From NCBI RefSeq assembly GCF_017794765.1, contig NZ_CP051236.1, forward strand, positions 1,746,757 through 1,810,756: a stretch of DNA of 64,000 nucleotides, read 5' to 3'. The number at the start of each line of letters is the position of its first letter. Position 1 is the stretch's first letter. Shown in pieces: positions 9,448 through 18,699 of this stretch. The notes under the pieces are model-generated. The model saw only the letters and a program-made list of their open reading frames with translations, made no database searches and had not been told where the DNA came from. The stretch comes from Nitratireductor sp. (GTDB taxonomy: Bacteria > Pseudomonadota > Alphaproteobacteria > Rhizobiales > Rhizobiaceae). The position numbers and the translations under genes are program-made.

Positions 9448-9464
9448 ATATACGTCGCGTATGT
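9448..9464. promoter_or_regulatory. palindromic operator 3 (tetR side)
   Basis: ATATACG-TCG-CGTATGT is identical in the core to the other two sites, with one changed base in the left arm. It ends 14 bases before the tetR ATG and just before its ribosome site, so binding here would block tetR expression (autorepression). Its centre is 23 bases from that of operator 2. Confidence 0.72.
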
Positions 9465-9478
9465 GAATGGAGAGTTGA

Positions 9479-10084
9479 ATGGTGCATAAGCCGCGCAGTG
9501 AAATGATTGCCGAAACCAGAGCAAAACTGGTGGCCGCAGCGCGGGATGCCTTCGGCAGGGTTGGCTATGCGAATGCTTCAATGGATGACTTTACCGCAGG
9601 CGCAGGCCTGACGCGCGGCGCGCTCTATCACCATTTCGGCGGCAAGGAGGGACTGTTCGAAGCGGTCATCATGCAGATCGACGGGGAGATGACCGAAAGG
9701 CTCAAAGGCGTTTCACGGAGCGCCCGCGATCCCTGGCAGGGCTTCGTGAACGAATGCGTTGCTTACATCGAGATGGCTCTCGAGCCGGAGATCCAGCGCA
9801 TCATGCTGCTCGACGGCCCCTCGGTCCTTGGCGATCCGTTCAACTGGCCCAATCAGCCATCCTGTATACGCTCACTGACGGCCAGCCTTCAAAGACTGGT
9901 GGCGGAAGGGCGTGCGGATGTCGCCGACCCCGAAGCGATGGCTCGTCTTGTAAGCGGGGCCAGTCTGCACGCCTCGTTATGGATTGCCAATTCGGATGAC
10001 CCCGAGGAGACGTCGCAACGAGCTGTATCTGCATTCAAGCGGCTGCTTGATGGCCTTCGCAACGCGGCGCCTACTCCAGGTTGA
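9479..10084 (+). CDS. TetR/AcrR family transcriptional regulator
   Basis: The product is 201 aa. An N-terminal three-helix DNA-binding domain (about residues 10-57) contains ARDAFGRVGYANASMDDF and GLTRGALYHHFGGKEGLFEA, the standard TetR signature. The C-terminal ligand and dimerisation domain, with LLDGPSVLGDPFNW, resembles that of drug-efflux regulators. The ATG at 9479 follows GGAGAG at a good spacing. It is divergent from an MFS gene and faces three 17-bp palindromes, so it most likely represses both the exporter and itself. The ligand is unknown. Confidence 0.94.
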   Translation: MVHKPRSEMIAETRAKLVAAARDAFGRVGYANASMDDFTAGAGLTRGALYHHFGGKEGLFEAVIMQIDGEMTERLKGVSRSARDPWQGFVNECVAYIEMALEPEIQRIMLLDGPSVLGDPFNWPNQPSCIRSLTASLQRLVAEGRADVADPEAMARLVSGASLHASLWIANSDDPEETSQRAVSAFKRLLDGLRNAAPTPG

Positions 10085-10143
10085 CAATCCGGCGTCATCG
10101 GTCATGATTTCGCCAATTGGCGGGGGCGGTTTGGGGCTGTTTC

Positions 10144-11130
10144 ATGTGGGATTTCGATATTGGCAGGACGCTGGCGATCATGGGCCGGACATGGCCCTTC
10201 ATCGTACTGCGCATGCTGGTCTATTTCGGAATTACCGTCGCCTATATCTTTGCCACCGGAACAGGGGCGGGCGTGGGTTATGGTGTAGGCCATGTTTCCA
10301 CCGACCCCGGTGGCCCCGGCACATTTGCGCTTTGGGGCGGAATTGTCGGTTTCGGACTGGTTTCCGCAATCGTCTACTGGATTCGCGAGTACATCCTCTA
10401 CATCGTCAAGGCGGGCCACATCGCGGTGATGGTGCATCTGATCGACGGGCGCGATGTGCCTGACGGCAAAAACCAGATCGCCTATGCACGGCAGGAAGTG
10501 ACGGCACGTTTTGCCGAGGCGAACGTTCTTTTCGTTCTCGACCAGCTCGTAAAAGGCGTGATTCGCGTTCTGACCGGACTTCTGGGCGGCATAGCCGGCT
10601 TTCTTCCTATTCCGGGCCTCGATACGCTGGTGCGTTTCGTCAACACGGTGATCCGCATTGCGCTTACTTATGTGGACGAGATCATTCTCGGCTATAACAT
10701 CCGCATCGGTTCAAGCACGCCGTTCGAGACTGCTCGGCAGGGCGTGGTGCTCTATGCCCAGAATGGCAAGACCATGCTCAAGAATGCCATCTGGCTGGCG
10801 CTCTTTATGTGGCTTCTGACCTTTGCCGTGTTCCTTGTCATGCTGGCCCCGGCCGGGGCGATCCTCTATGCCATGCCGGGGCAACTGGCGGGCTGGGCCT
10901 TTGTGCTGGCCATAGTGTTTGCCTGGGCCGTGAAAGCTGCGCTCATCGAACCTTTTGCCATTGCCGCGCTCATGTCGGTCTATTTCAGGGCCATCGAAGG
11001 ACAGACCCCCAACCGCGAATGGGACGAGCGGTTGAGCAGCGCATCCAGGCAGTTCCGCGAACTGAAGGAACGGGCATTGGAGACGGTGGGTGTTCGCTCC
11101 GGTGCAGCCCCTGCAAAACCCGGCGGGTGA
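10144..11130 (+). CDS. multi-pass membrane protein of unknown function
   Basis: I do not recognise this family. The 328-aa product has about five or six hydrophobic segments: near residues 17-40, 55-80, 150-170, 220-245 and 250-275. A polar region runs from about 85 to 140, and the C-terminal tail is hydrophilic (LSSASRQFRELKERALETVG). The ATG at 10144 is preferred because it begins the polar MWDFDIGRT just before the first helix; the frame is open a little further upstream. The gene follows tetR by 59 bases and precedes the deacetylase-like gene. Nothing in it indicates a transporter or enzyme motif. Confidence 0.75.
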   Translation: MWDFDIGRTLAIMGRTWPFIVLRMLVYFGITVAYIFATGTGAGVGYGVGHVSTDPGGPGTFALWGGIVGFGLVSAIVYWIREYILYIVKAGHIAVMVHLIDGRDVPDGKNQIAYARQEVTARFAEANVLFVLDQLVKGVIRVLTGLLGGIAGFLPIPGLDTLVRFVNTVIRIALTYVDEIILGYNIRIGSSTPFETARQGVVLYAQNGKTMLKNAIWLALFMWLLTFAVFLVMLAPAGAILYAMPGQLAGWAFVLAIVFAWAVKAALIEPFAIAALMSVYFRAIEGQTPNREWDERLSSASRQFRELKERALETVGVRSGAAPAKPGG

Positions 11131-11204
11131 AAGCCTGTTGACATGCGGGCAAAGCCGGGAAACCCGTCATGGCCAAGCCATGGTTTGGCCACTACACTTG
11201 CCGG

Positions 11205-12131
11205 ATGAAAACCCGCTTTTACACACACCCGATCTGTCGTGAGCACCTCACGCCGCCCGGCCATCCCGAGCGGCCGGATCGCCTGCGGGCGATTGTCGAC
11301 CGGCTGGACGACGAGCCATTCGCCTATCTCGAGCGGCTGGAAGCGCCGCTGGCCGATGAGGAGACGGTGTTGCAGGCACATCCGGCCGAGCATCTCGAAA
11401 GGGTAAAAGCCAGCATTCCGGAAGAGGGCCTGGCCGTGATTGACGATGACACGACCGTGAGCCCGAAGAGCCTTGAGGCCGCCCTGACGGCCATTGGCGG
11501 CGCTCTGGCCGGTGTGAATGATGTGTTTTCCGGTGAGGCCGGCAATGTCTTCGTGGCGGGGCGTCCGCCTGGACATCATGCCGAGAAAAACCGTGCCATG
11601 GGGTTTTGTCTATTCAACAATGCCGCCATCGCGGCTCGCCACGCGCAGAAGAAACACGGTGCAGAACGCGTCGCGATCGTTGACTGGGACGTGCATCACG
11701 GCAATGGCACGCAGGACATTTTCTGGGATGATCCGAGCGTACTCTATTGCTCCACGCATCAGATGCCGCTTTATCCGGGCACGGGCGCAGCCCATGAGAC
11801 GGGTGCCGGCAACATCGTCAACGCGCCCCTGCCTGCCGGTTCGGGTTCTGCGGCGTTTCGCGAGGCGTTCGACAAAAAGGTATTACCTGCGATCGACCGG
11901 TTTTCGCCGGACCTGATCATCATTTCTGCCGGTTTCGACGCACACCGGCGCGATCCGTTGGCGGAACTGAATCTGGAAGCCGGGGATTTTGACTGGGCGA
12001 CCGGCATGCTGATGGAACGGGCCGACCGTTTGTCACAGGGGCGCCTTGTCAGCCTGCTTGAAGGTGGGTACGACCTGCAGGGACTTTCCGTGTCGGTCGC
12101 TGCGCATGTCGGCCGTTTGTTGAAGGGGTGA
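11205..12131 (+). CDS. histone deacetylase family protein
   Basis: The 308-aa product has the arginase/deacetylase zinc-enzyme pattern. GRPPGHHAE carries the two catalytic His, DWDVHHGNGTQ holds two zinc ligands (Asp and His), and AGFDAHRRDPL holds the third Asp. GFCLFNN is the usual substrate-pocket stretch. Bacterial members deacetylate small amines, polyamines or acetoin-related compounds, and some act on proteins; the substrate here is unknown. The ATG at 11205 starts MKTRFYTHP; an upstream in-frame ATG at 11169 is possible but adds residues unlike the family. It is three bases upstream of xseB, so the two are very likely co-transcribed. Confidence 0.93.
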   Translation: MKTRFYTHPICREHLTPPGHPERPDRLRAIVDRLDDEPFAYLERLEAPLADEETVLQAHPAEHLERVKASIPEEGLAVIDDDTTVSPKSLEAALTAIGGALAGVNDVFSGEAGNVFVAGRPPGHHAEKNRAMGFCLFNNAAIAARHAQKKHGAERVAIVDWDVHHGNGTQDIFWDDPSVLYCSTHQMPLYPGTGAAHETGAGNIVNAPLPAGSGSAAFREAFDKKVLPAIDRFSPDLIIISAGFDAHRRDPLAELNLEAGDFDWATGMLMERADRLSQGRLVSLLEGGYDLQGLSVSVAAHVGRLLKG

Positions 12132-12134
12132 GAG

Positions 12135-12386
12135 ATGGCCGAAGAAGCCAACAACGACATCAAGAGCATGAGCTTCGAGCAGGCACTTGAGGCGCTGGAG
12201 AAGATCGTTGAGGATCTCGAGCGCGGCGATGTGCCCCTCGATCAGTCGATCAAAATCTACGAGCGGGGCGAGGCGCTGAAAAAGCACTGTGACCAGCTCC
12301 TGAAGGCCGCAGAAGACAAGGTGGAAAAGATCCGCCTGTCACGTGAGGGACAAGCCGTCGGCAGCGAGCCGCTCGACGAGACTTGA
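12135..12386 (+). CDS. xseB: exodeoxyribonuclease VII small subunit
   Basis: The 83-aa protein shows the short two-helix XseB pattern: [20 protein letters not shown], then [19 protein letters not shown]. With the large subunit XseA, not in this window, it degrades single-stranded DNA into oligonucleotides. Length fits the family. It begins three bases after the deacetylase-like gene and ends in a clear intrinsic terminator. In many bacteria xseB lies next to isoprenoid genes, and dxs indeed follows here, but the terminator suggests dxs is separately transcribed. Confidence 0.93.
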   Translation: MAEEANNDIKSMSFEQALEALEKIVEDLERGDVPLDQSIKIYERGEALKKHCDQLLKAAEDKVEKIRLSREGQAVGSEPLDET

Positions 12387-12409
12387 GACCAAAACAATCC
12401 CGAGACAGG

Positions 12410-12449
12410 CAACCTCTGTACATTTGTTTGTACGGAGGTTGTTTTGTAT
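12410..12449 (+). terminator. intrinsic terminator after xseB
   Basis: A 12-bp stem (CAACCTCTGTAC paired with GTACGGAGGTTG, one G-U wobble) encloses an 8-base loop and is followed by TTTTG and more T. It starts 24 bases after the xseB stop. This is the best intrinsic terminator in the window and separates the deacetylase-xseB pair from dxs. Confidence 0.85.
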
Positions 12450-12537
12450 TCTCTGACCGAAAATCAGGTTCCGGTGAAACTGTACTGTTTCATCGCATTG
12501 CGTTTACTTTGCGTGGCCGAAGCCCTATGTCGAAGTG

Positions 12538-14478
12538 ATGCAAACAGCCGAGGTGATGTGCGTGAAATCGCCGCCCGACACTCCCCTTCTTGATACGGTC
12601 GGCACACCCGCCGATCTGAAGTGTCTTTCGCAGGATGATCTCCCCCAGCTTGCAGACGAATTGCGCGCGGAACTGATCGATGCGGTTTCGAAGACCGGTG
12701 GGCATCTTGGTGCCGGGCTCGGCGTGGTCGAACTGACCGTGGCGCTGCACTACGTGTTTGACACGCCCGGCGACCGGCTGATCTGGGATGTGGGCCACCA
12801 GGCCTATCCGCACAAGATATTGACCGGGCGGCGCGAGCGCATCCGCACGCTGCGCCAGGAGGGCGGGCTCTATGGTTTCACCAAGCGCTCGGAGAGCGAA
12901 TACGATCCCTTTGGCACAGCCCACTCGTCCACCTCCATTTCGGCTGGCCTCGGCATGGCTGTTGCGCACAGGCTGAAAGACGAGAAGCGTAATGTCATCG
13001 CGGTGATCGGCGACGGTGCCATGTCTGCAGGCATGGCCTACGAGGCGTTGAACAATGCGGGGGCGCTGGGTGAGCGGTTGATCGTCATTCTGAACGATAA
13101 TGACATGTCGATTGCCCCGCCGCAGGGCGCGATGAGCGCCTATCTGGCCCGCCTCGCCTCGGGGCGCACCTATCAGGGCGTGCGCGATCTCGGCAAGAAG
13201 CTGACATCCTATCTGGGAGAAGGGGTCGACCGCGCCATCACGCGCGCGGTGGAACATGCGCGCGGCTATGTTACCGGTGGGACGCTGTTCGAGGAGCTGG
13301 GCTTCTTTCACATCGGCCCGATCGACGGGCACAATCTGAAACATCTCGTACCGGTTTTGAAAAACGTGCGCGATAACGGCACCGGACCGGTGCTCATCCA
13401 TGTGGTGACGAAAAAGGGCAAGGGCTATCCGCCAGCCGAGGCGGCGGCGGACAAGTATCACGGTGTCAACAAGTTTGACGTCATCACCGGCGCGCAGGCC
13501 AAGGCACCTGCCAATGCGCCGAGTTACACCAAGGTTTTCGCCCAGTCGCTCATCCAGGAAGCGCGCGAGGACGAGCGGGTCGTCGCCGTGACGGCTGCCA
13601 TGCCCTCGGGCACCGGGCTCGACCTGTTCGAGAAGGAATTTCCGGAGCGGACCTTCGATGTGGGCATTGCCGAGCAGCACGCGGTTACATTCGCTGCCGG
13701 TCTCGCAACCGAGGGCTTGCGCCCGTTTGCGGCGATCTATTCGACCTTTCTGCAGCGCGGCTATGACCAGGTGGTGCATGACGTGGCACTGCAGAACCTG
13801 CCGGTGCGTTTTGCCATCGACCGGGCGGGGTTTGTGGGCGCGGATGGCCCAACCCATTGCGGCGCGTTCGACATCACCTATCTGGCCAGCCTGCCGAATT
13901 TCGTCGTGATGGCGGCTGCCGACGAGGCGGAGCTGCGGCACATGGTGCGCACCGCCGTCGAGCACGATCAAGGCCCCATAGCCTTCCGCTATCCGCGTGG
14001 CAATGGCGTTGGTATCGAGATGCCGGAACGCGGCGAAGTGCTGGAACTCGGCAGGGGACGGGTGATGCGCGAAGGCTCCAAAGTGGCGCTTCTCTCGTTT
14101 GGTAGCAGGCTGGAAGACTGTTTGAAAGCGGCCGACGAACTGGATGCGGCTGGGCTCTCGACCACGGTTGCCGATGCGCGGTTTGCAAAGCCGCTTGATC
14201 GGGAATTGATCAGGCGGCTGGCGCTGGAACACGAGGTGCTGATCACCATTGAAGAAGGTGCGATTGGCGGCTTCGGCTCGCATGTGCTCAATTTCCTGGC
14301 GCATGAGGGCCTGCTTGAAAGCGGCGTGAAGGTGCGGCCCATGGCCATGCCCGACCGTTTCGTCAACCACGCAAAGCCCGAGCGCATGGTGGAGGATGCC
14401 GGGCTCGATGCGGGCGCGATTGTGCGCACGGTGTTTGCGGCCTTGGGCCAGCGTGCGGAAAGCGCAGCGCGTGCCTGA
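12538..14478 (+). CDS. dxs: 1-deoxy-D-xylulose-5-phosphate synthase
   Basis: The 646-aa product is a full-length DXS. The thiamine diphosphate and Mg motif is [18 protein letters not shown], followed by NDNDMSI. The transketolase central domain has [14 protein letters not shown] and the DRAG motif in [16 protein letters not shown]. It condenses pyruvate with glyceraldehyde 3-phosphate, the first step of the MEP isoprenoid pathway; ispH at 26247 does the last step. The start is not certain: ATG 12538, ATG 12556 and GTG 12562 are all in frame before the conserved [15 protein letters not shown] separate promoter should lie after the upstream terminator. Confidence 0.96.
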   Translation: MQTAEVMCVKSPPDTPLLDTVGTPADLKCLSQDDLPQLADELRAELIDAVSKTGGHLGAGLGVVELTVALHYVFDTPGDRLIWDVGHQAYPHKILTGRRERIRTLRQEGGLYGFTKRSESEYDPFGTAHSSTSISAGLGMAVAHRLKDEKRNVIAVIGDGAMSAGMAYEALNNAGALGERLIVILNDNDMSIAPPQGAMSAYLARLASGRTYQGVRDLGKKLTSYLGEGVDRAITRAVEHARGYVTGGTLFEELGFFHIGPIDGHNLKHLVPVLKNVRDNGTGPVLIHVVTKKGKGYPPAEAAADKYHGVNKFDVITGAQAKAPANAPSYTKVFAQSLIQEAREDERVVAVTAAMPSGTGLDLFEKEFPERTFDVGIAEQHAVTFAAGLATEGLRPFAAIYSTFLQRGYDQVVHDVALQNLPVRFAIDRAGFVGADGPTHCGAFDITYLASLPNFVVMAAADEAELRHMVRTAVEHDQGPIAFRYPRGNGVGIEMPERGEVLELGRGRVMREGSKVALLSFGSRLEDCLKAADELDAAGLSTTVADARFAKPLDRELIRRLALEHEVLITIEEGAIGGFGSHVLNFLAHEGLLESGVKVRPMAMPDRFVNHAKPERMVEDAGLDAGAIVRTVFAALGQRAESAARA

Positions 14479-14523
14479 CCGCGTTCAACCGCTTCCGCAG
14501 AAAACCCATCAAGAGATGGCCGG

Positions 14524-15258
14524 ATGAGGCTCGACCAGTTTCTCGTGGACAGGGGCTTGTTTGCGAGCCGTGCGCGGGCGCGTGATGCGATCCTGCGCGG
14601 CACGGTGAAGGTGGACGGAACACCGGCGAAAAAGCCCGGGCAGACTGTTACGCCCGCCGCCGAGGTGAAGGTGGACGATCCGGCAAGTGCTTATGTCTCT
14701 CGCGCCGCTGTGAAGCTCTTGCATGGTCTCGACGCTTTCGGGTTTGACCCGGCAGGTTGCCATGCACTCGACATTGGAGCTTCCACGGGCGGGTTCACGC
14801 AGGTGCTTCTGGAGCGCGGCGCGGCCCATGTGACGGCCATTGATGTGGGCACTGGGCAGATGGACCCGCGAATTGCAAGCGATGCACGCGTGACCTCGCT
14901 CGAAGGGGTGAACGCCCGGCACCTGACGATGGAAGATCTGACAGGGCGCGTGCCGGCTTTCCTGGTGTCGGACGTAAGCTTCATTTCACTGAAACTCGCT
15001 TTGCCTCCGGCGCTCGCGCTGGCGGCGCGAGGGACATGTGGTATCTTTCTTGTGAAGCCTCAGTTCGAGGCGGGACGAGAGGCCATTGGCAAGGGCGGTT
15101 TGCTGCGCGATCCGGCAAAGGCCGAAGAAATCGCCGCAGAGCTGGAAAAATGGCTGGGGACGAATGCCGGCTGGCGGGCCGTGGGGCTTGCGCCGTCACC
15201 CATCGAAGGCGGAGACGGAAACCGCGAATTTCTACTGGCCGGACGCAAGGACCAATGA
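14524..15258 (+). CDS. tlyA: TlyA family rRNA 2'-O-methyltransferase (putative hemolysin-like)
   Basis: The 244-aa product has an N-terminal S4 RNA-binding domain (MRLDQFLVDRGLFASRARARDAI, residues 1-60) and a C-terminal FtsJ-like methyltransferase domain. The SAM motif is HALDIGASTGGFTQVLLERGA, followed by DVSFISL and LVKPQFEAGRE. Members methylate ribose 2'-OH groups of 16S and 23S rRNA in mycobacteria; hemolysin is an old name. Its TGA overlaps the ATG of the next methyltransferase gene (ATGA), and it follows dxs by 45 bases, so dxs-tlyA-rlmD probably form one unit. Confidence 0.93.
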   Translation: MRLDQFLVDRGLFASRARARDAILRGTVKVDGTPAKKPGQTVTPAAEVKVDDPASAYVSRAAVKLLHGLDAFGFDPAGCHALDIGASTGGFTQVLLERGAAHVTAIDVGTGQMDPRIASDARVTSLEGVNARHLTMEDLTGRVPAFLVSDVSFISLKLALPPALALAARGTCGIFLVKPQFEAGREAIGKGGLLRDPAKAEEIAAELEKWLGTNAGWRAVGLAPSPIEGGDGNREFLLAGRKDQ

Positions 15259-16496
15259 GCGAAACGCTTACGATCGATCATCTGGGAGCACAGGGCGATG
15301 GCGTCGCGCTTACGCCCACGGGACCTGCCTATGTGCCGTTTGCGCTTCCGGGCGAAGTGGTGGAAGCGGAACTGCGCAAGGGGCGTGCTGCGAAGAGGAC
15401 ATTGCGCGAGGCCTCGCCCGACCGCATCGAGCCTGCCTGCCGGCATTTCGGTGATTGTGGGGGCTGCGCGGTACAGCACCTTGAGAGCGAAGCCTATCTC
15501 GCCTGGAAACGTGAGAAGGTCGTGACCGCACTGGAGACGCGCGGTATCAAAACCGAAGTGGAAGAGACGCTCGCCTGCCCGCCGCATTCGCGCCGCCGCG
15601 TGACGTTTACCGCAAGGCGGCTGGGATCCGAGGTTCTTCTGGGTTTCAATGCGGCGCAATCCCATCGCATCGTCGTGATTGAGGAATGCCCGGTGGCAAC
15701 ACCCGAAATTGTTGCCGCGCTTGAGGATCTGCGGGTCCTGGCCAAGGCCATCGCGGCGACGCCGAAGCCCTTTCACCTGACGGTGACGGAAACCCGCACC
15801 GGGCTCGACATTGCAGCGGTGGGCGCGGGACGGCTCGGTGAAAAACAGCGCCGGGCGGTGATCGACCTGGCGCTGGAAAAGGGATTTGCCCGGCTTTCTG
15901 CCGATGGCGAGATCATTGTGGAGGGCCGGAAGCCCAGCGTGATGTTTGCAGACGTGCCGGTGGCCATTCCGCCGGCAGGGTTTCTACAGGCCACGGTTGC
16001 CGCGGAAGAGGCGATGGCCGGATTGGTGACGGGGCATCTGGAGAGTTGCAAACACGTTGCCGACCTCTTCGCCGGCAGCGGCACGTTTGCGCTGCGGCTG
16101 GCACACAAGGCGCGGGTCTATGCGGCTGAAGGCGATGCGATTGCACTGTCGGCGCTCGATATTGCTGCGCGGCAATGGCCGTCTTTGAAGCCGGTGACGG
16201 CGGAAAAGCGCGATCTCTTCCATCGTCCGCTGCCGATGAAGGAACTGGCGCAATTTGATGGGCTGGTATTCGATCCGCCCCGCGCGGGGGCCGAGTTCCA
16301 GTGCCGGCAGATTGCACGCTCCGATGTCAAGCGGGTCGCGGCGGTTTCCTGTAATCCTGGCACGCTGGCGCGGGATCTGGCGATCCTTGTGGAAGGAGGT
16401 TATCGGGTCACGCGGGTTGTACCAATCGACCAGTTCCTCTGGTCGCCGCATGTGGAAGCGGTGGCGCTTTTGGAGAAGAAGCAGAAGCGGCGCTGA
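15255..16496 (+). CDS. class I SAM-dependent RNA methyltransferase (RlmD/TrmA family)
   Basis: The 413-aa product starts with a TRAM-like beta domain (ITIDHL-type start, GDGVALTPTGPAYVPFALPG). It continues with the iron-sulfur Cys cluster CRHFGDCGGCAVQHL and a C-terminal SAM domain with DLFAGSGTFALRLA and FDPPRAGAE. The catalytic Cys is in VSCNPGTLARDL. Such enzymes make 5-methyluridine in tRNA or rRNA; which base is modified here is not clear, as alphaproteobacterial members have varied names. The ATG at 15255 overlaps the tlyA stop by four bases. Its stop abuts the convergent sirtuin stop at 16497. Confidence 0.92.
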   Translation: MSETLTIDHLGAQGDGVALTPTGPAYVPFALPGEVVEAELRKGRAAKRTLREASPDRIEPACRHFGDCGGCAVQHLESEAYLAWKREKVVTALETRGIKTEVEETLACPPHSRRRVTFTARRLGSEVLLGFNAAQSHRIVVIEECPVATPEIVAALEDLRVLAKAIAATPKPFHLTVTETRTGLDIAAVGAGRLGEKQRRAVIDLALEKGFARLSADGEIIVEGRKPSVMFADVPVAIPPAGFLQATVAAEEAMAGLVTGHLESCKHVADLFAGSGTFALRLAHKARVYAAEGDAIALSALDIAARQWPSLKPVTAEKRDLFHRPLPMKELAQFDGLVFDPPRAGAEFQCRQIARSDVKRVAAVSCNPGTLARDLAILVEGGYRVTRVVPIDQFLWSPHVEAVALLEKKQKRR

Positions 16497-17198
16497 TCAG
16501 CTTTTCAAAAGCATGTCGACATAGGATGGCACCACGCGGCTGGCCGGTCCGTGGATGGCCTCGTCGAAATCATCGAACGTGTCGGACGGTTCCAGATTGA
16601 GCTCGATCGTGCGCGCGCCGTGGCGACCTGCCTCCTGCACGAATTGTGCTGCCGGATAGACATTGCCTGACGTGCCGATGGAGATGAAGAGATCCGCAGC
16701 GCGGAGCGCGCCGTAGATGCGCTCCATCTGGTAGGGCATTTCGCCGAACCACACGACGTCGGGGCGCAAATGTCCGCCCGTGGCGCAGGCGGGGCAGGGC
16801 GTTTCGAGGGACATATCGCCGTCCCACGGGCTGCGATCGCCGCAATGGGTGCAGAGCGCGCTTCGGTGTTCGCCATGCATGTGGATGAGGTTTTTCGAGC
16901 CGGCGCGCTCGTGAAGATCGTCGATGTTCTGGGTGATGAGCAGGACGTCACCTGAAAATTCCCGCTCCAGTCGGGTGAGTGCGCGGTGGGCGTCGTTGGG
17001 CTCCAGCTCGGCGATCCTGCGCCGGCGCATATTGTAGAAGTCATGTACCAGCGTGGGATTGGCGGCAAAGCCCTCGGGCGTTGCCACGTCGCGGTAGTCG
17101 ATCTTCGACCATAGCCCGTTCTTGTCGCGGAACGTATCCACGCCCGATTCGGCAGAGACACCCGCACCGGTGAGTATGACGATGCGCCGGTAATCCAT
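16497..17198 (-). CDS. cobB: NAD-dependent protein deacylase (sirtuin, CobB type)
   Basis: The 233-aa Sir2 protein has the NAD motif GAGVSAESGVDTFR (residues 11-24), TQNIDDLHERAG and the catalytic His108 in HMHGE. Four zinc Cys are at 116, 119, 135 and 138. Tyr55 and Arg58 in FYNMRRR match the YxxR pair that marks class III sirtuins able to remove succinyl and malonyl groups as well as acetyl. The start at 17198 is chosen because the ATG overlaps the tldD stop by one base; the frame is open further upstream, but that part lies inside tldD. It is translated after tldD on the minus strand. Confidence 0.94.
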   Translation of the reverse strand: MDYRRIVILTGAGVSAESGVDTFRDKNGLWSKIDYRDVATPEGFAANPTLVHDFYNMRRRRIAELEPNDAHRALTRLEREFSGDVLLITQNIDDLHERAGSKNLIHMHGEHRSALCTHCGDRSPWDGDMSLETPCPACATGGHLRPDVVWFGEMPYQMERIYGALRAADLFISIGTSGNVYPAAQFVQEAGRHGARTIELNLEPSDTFDDFDEAIHGPASRVVPSYVDMLLKS

Positions 17199-18616
17199 CA
17201 GGTCTGCGTGCCGCCGACAGTCATCTGGTCCATGCGCAGGTGCGGCTGGCCGACGCCGACCGGTACGCCCTGTCCGGCCTTGCCGCACATGCCGATGCCA
17301 TTGTCGAGGGTCATGTCATTGCCGACCATGGAGACGCGGTGCATGGCGTCTGGTCCATTGCCGATCAGCATGGCGCCCTTCACGGGCTGGGTAACCTTGC
17401 CGTCCTCGATCATGTAGGCCTCGGTGCAGCCGAACACGAACTTGCCGGAGGTGATGTCCACCTGACCGCCACCGAAGGACACCGCGTAAATGCCTTTCTT
17501 CACCGAGGCGATGATTTCCTCGGGCGCCCTGTCGCCACCGGTCATGTAGGTGTTGGTCATGCGAGGCATGGGCTCATGGGCATAGGATTCGCGGCGTCCG
17601 TTGCCGGTGGGGGCCATGCCCATCAGACGGGCGTTCTGGCGGTCCTGCATGTAGCCGACCAGCCTGCCGTCCTCGATCAGGACGTTGCGGCCCGACGGCG
17701 TGCCTTCATCGTCGATGGTGAGCGAGCCGCGCCGCTCCGAGATGGTGCCGTCATCGACAACGGTTACGCCCTTTGCTGCGACCTGTTCGCCCATCAGGCC
17801 GGCAAAGGCTGAGGTCTTCTTGCGGTTGAAGTCGCCTTCGAGCCCGTGGCCCACGGCCTCATGCAGCATCACGCCCGGCCAGCCATTGGCGAGCACGATA
17901 TCGAAGGTTCCGGCAGGTGCGGGCACGGCGTCCAGATTGACGAGCGCCTGGCGCAGCGCCTCGCTGGCGGCGAACTGCCAGGAATCTTCGGCCAGAAACT
18001 CGCCAAAACTCTTGCGCCCACCCATGCCATAGGAGCCGGTCTCCTGCCGGTCGCCATCGCCGACCATAACGGAAACGTTGACGCGGACGAGCGGGCGGAT
18101 GTCGCGGGCGATCTGGCCGTCGGCACGCACGATTTCCACATGCTGCCATGAGGCGGCGAGCGAGGCGGTGACCTGCCGCACGCGCGGGTCTTTCGCGCGA
18201 AGCCAGCCGTCGATTTCCTGCAGGAGCTTTGCCTTTTCCTCGAAGTCTGGCGAGGCAATCGGGTTCTCGTCCCCATAAAGACGCTGATTCGTGCCGGCGG
18301 GAGCTGTGGCGAGCTTTCCCGAATATCCGTCCTTCACTGTAGAGACGGCATCGGCGGCTCGGCGCAGTGAGGCTTCGGTCAACTCGCTGGAATGAGCATA
18401 GCCCGACGCTTCACCGGCAACGGCGCGCAGCCCAAAACCCTGATCGGTGTTGAAGCTCGCGGTCTTCAGGCGCCCATCGTCGAAAACAAGCGCTTCTCCT
18501 TCCCGGTATTCAAGGAAGAGTTCCCCGTCATCCGCGCCGTGGATCGTATCGGCAACGAGAGATTTCAGACGATCGGGAGAACAATCGAAGGCGTCGAGAA
18601 GCGATTTGGCGGTCAT
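17198..18616 (-). CDS. tldD: metalloprotease TldD
   Basis: The 472-aa product is a TldD/PmbA family protein. The zinc motif HExxxH reads H252-EAVG-H257 and is followed by GLEGD. Other typical stretches are GRLVGYMQDRQNARLMG, PRMTNTYM and FGCTEAYMIEDGKVTQPVKGAML. TldD acts with TldE/PmbA, not in this window, on unfolded or modified peptides in the cytosol. The ATG at 18616 (MTAKSLLDAFD) has ACAGGAT upstream; an alternative ATG ten codons earlier lacks a ribosome site. The gene overlaps the sirtuin gene by one base. Confidence 0.95.
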   Translation of the reverse strand: MTAKSLLDAFDCSPDRLKSLVADTIHGADDGELFLEYREGEALVFDDGRLKTASFNTDQGFGLRAVAGEASGYAHSSELTEASLRRAADAVSTVKDGYSGKLATAPAGTNQRLYGDENPIASPDFEEKAKLLQEIDGWLRAKDPRVRQVTASLAASWQHVEIVRADGQIARDIRPLVRVNVSVMVGDGDRQETGSYGMGGRKSFGEFLAEDSWQFAASEALRQALVNLDAVPAPAGTFDIVLANGWPGVMLHEAVGHGLEGDFNRKKTSAFAGLMGEQVAAKGVTVVDDGTISERRGSLTIDDEGTPSGRNVLIEDGRLVGYMQDRQNARLMGMAPTGNGRRESYAHEPMPRMTNTYMTGGDRAPEEIIASVKKGIYAVSFGGGQVDITSGKFVFGCTEAYMIEDGKVTQPVKGAMLIGNGPDAMHRVSMVGNDMTLDNGIGMCGKAGQGVPVGVGQPHLRMDQMTVGGTQT

Positions 18617-18699
18617 GAACAATATCCTGTCGAAACTCCCTTTCATTTAAGGGAGCACGGGCACGCAATCCAGTGCGGCTTGGACAGGAACTTCCGCGA

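Noticed and set aside
12490..14370. 626-codon open frame on the minus strand across dxs
   Set aside because: It is antisense to the clearly conserved dxs gene and is rich in His and Arg, as expected of the complement of GC-rich coding sequence. No family features were seen.
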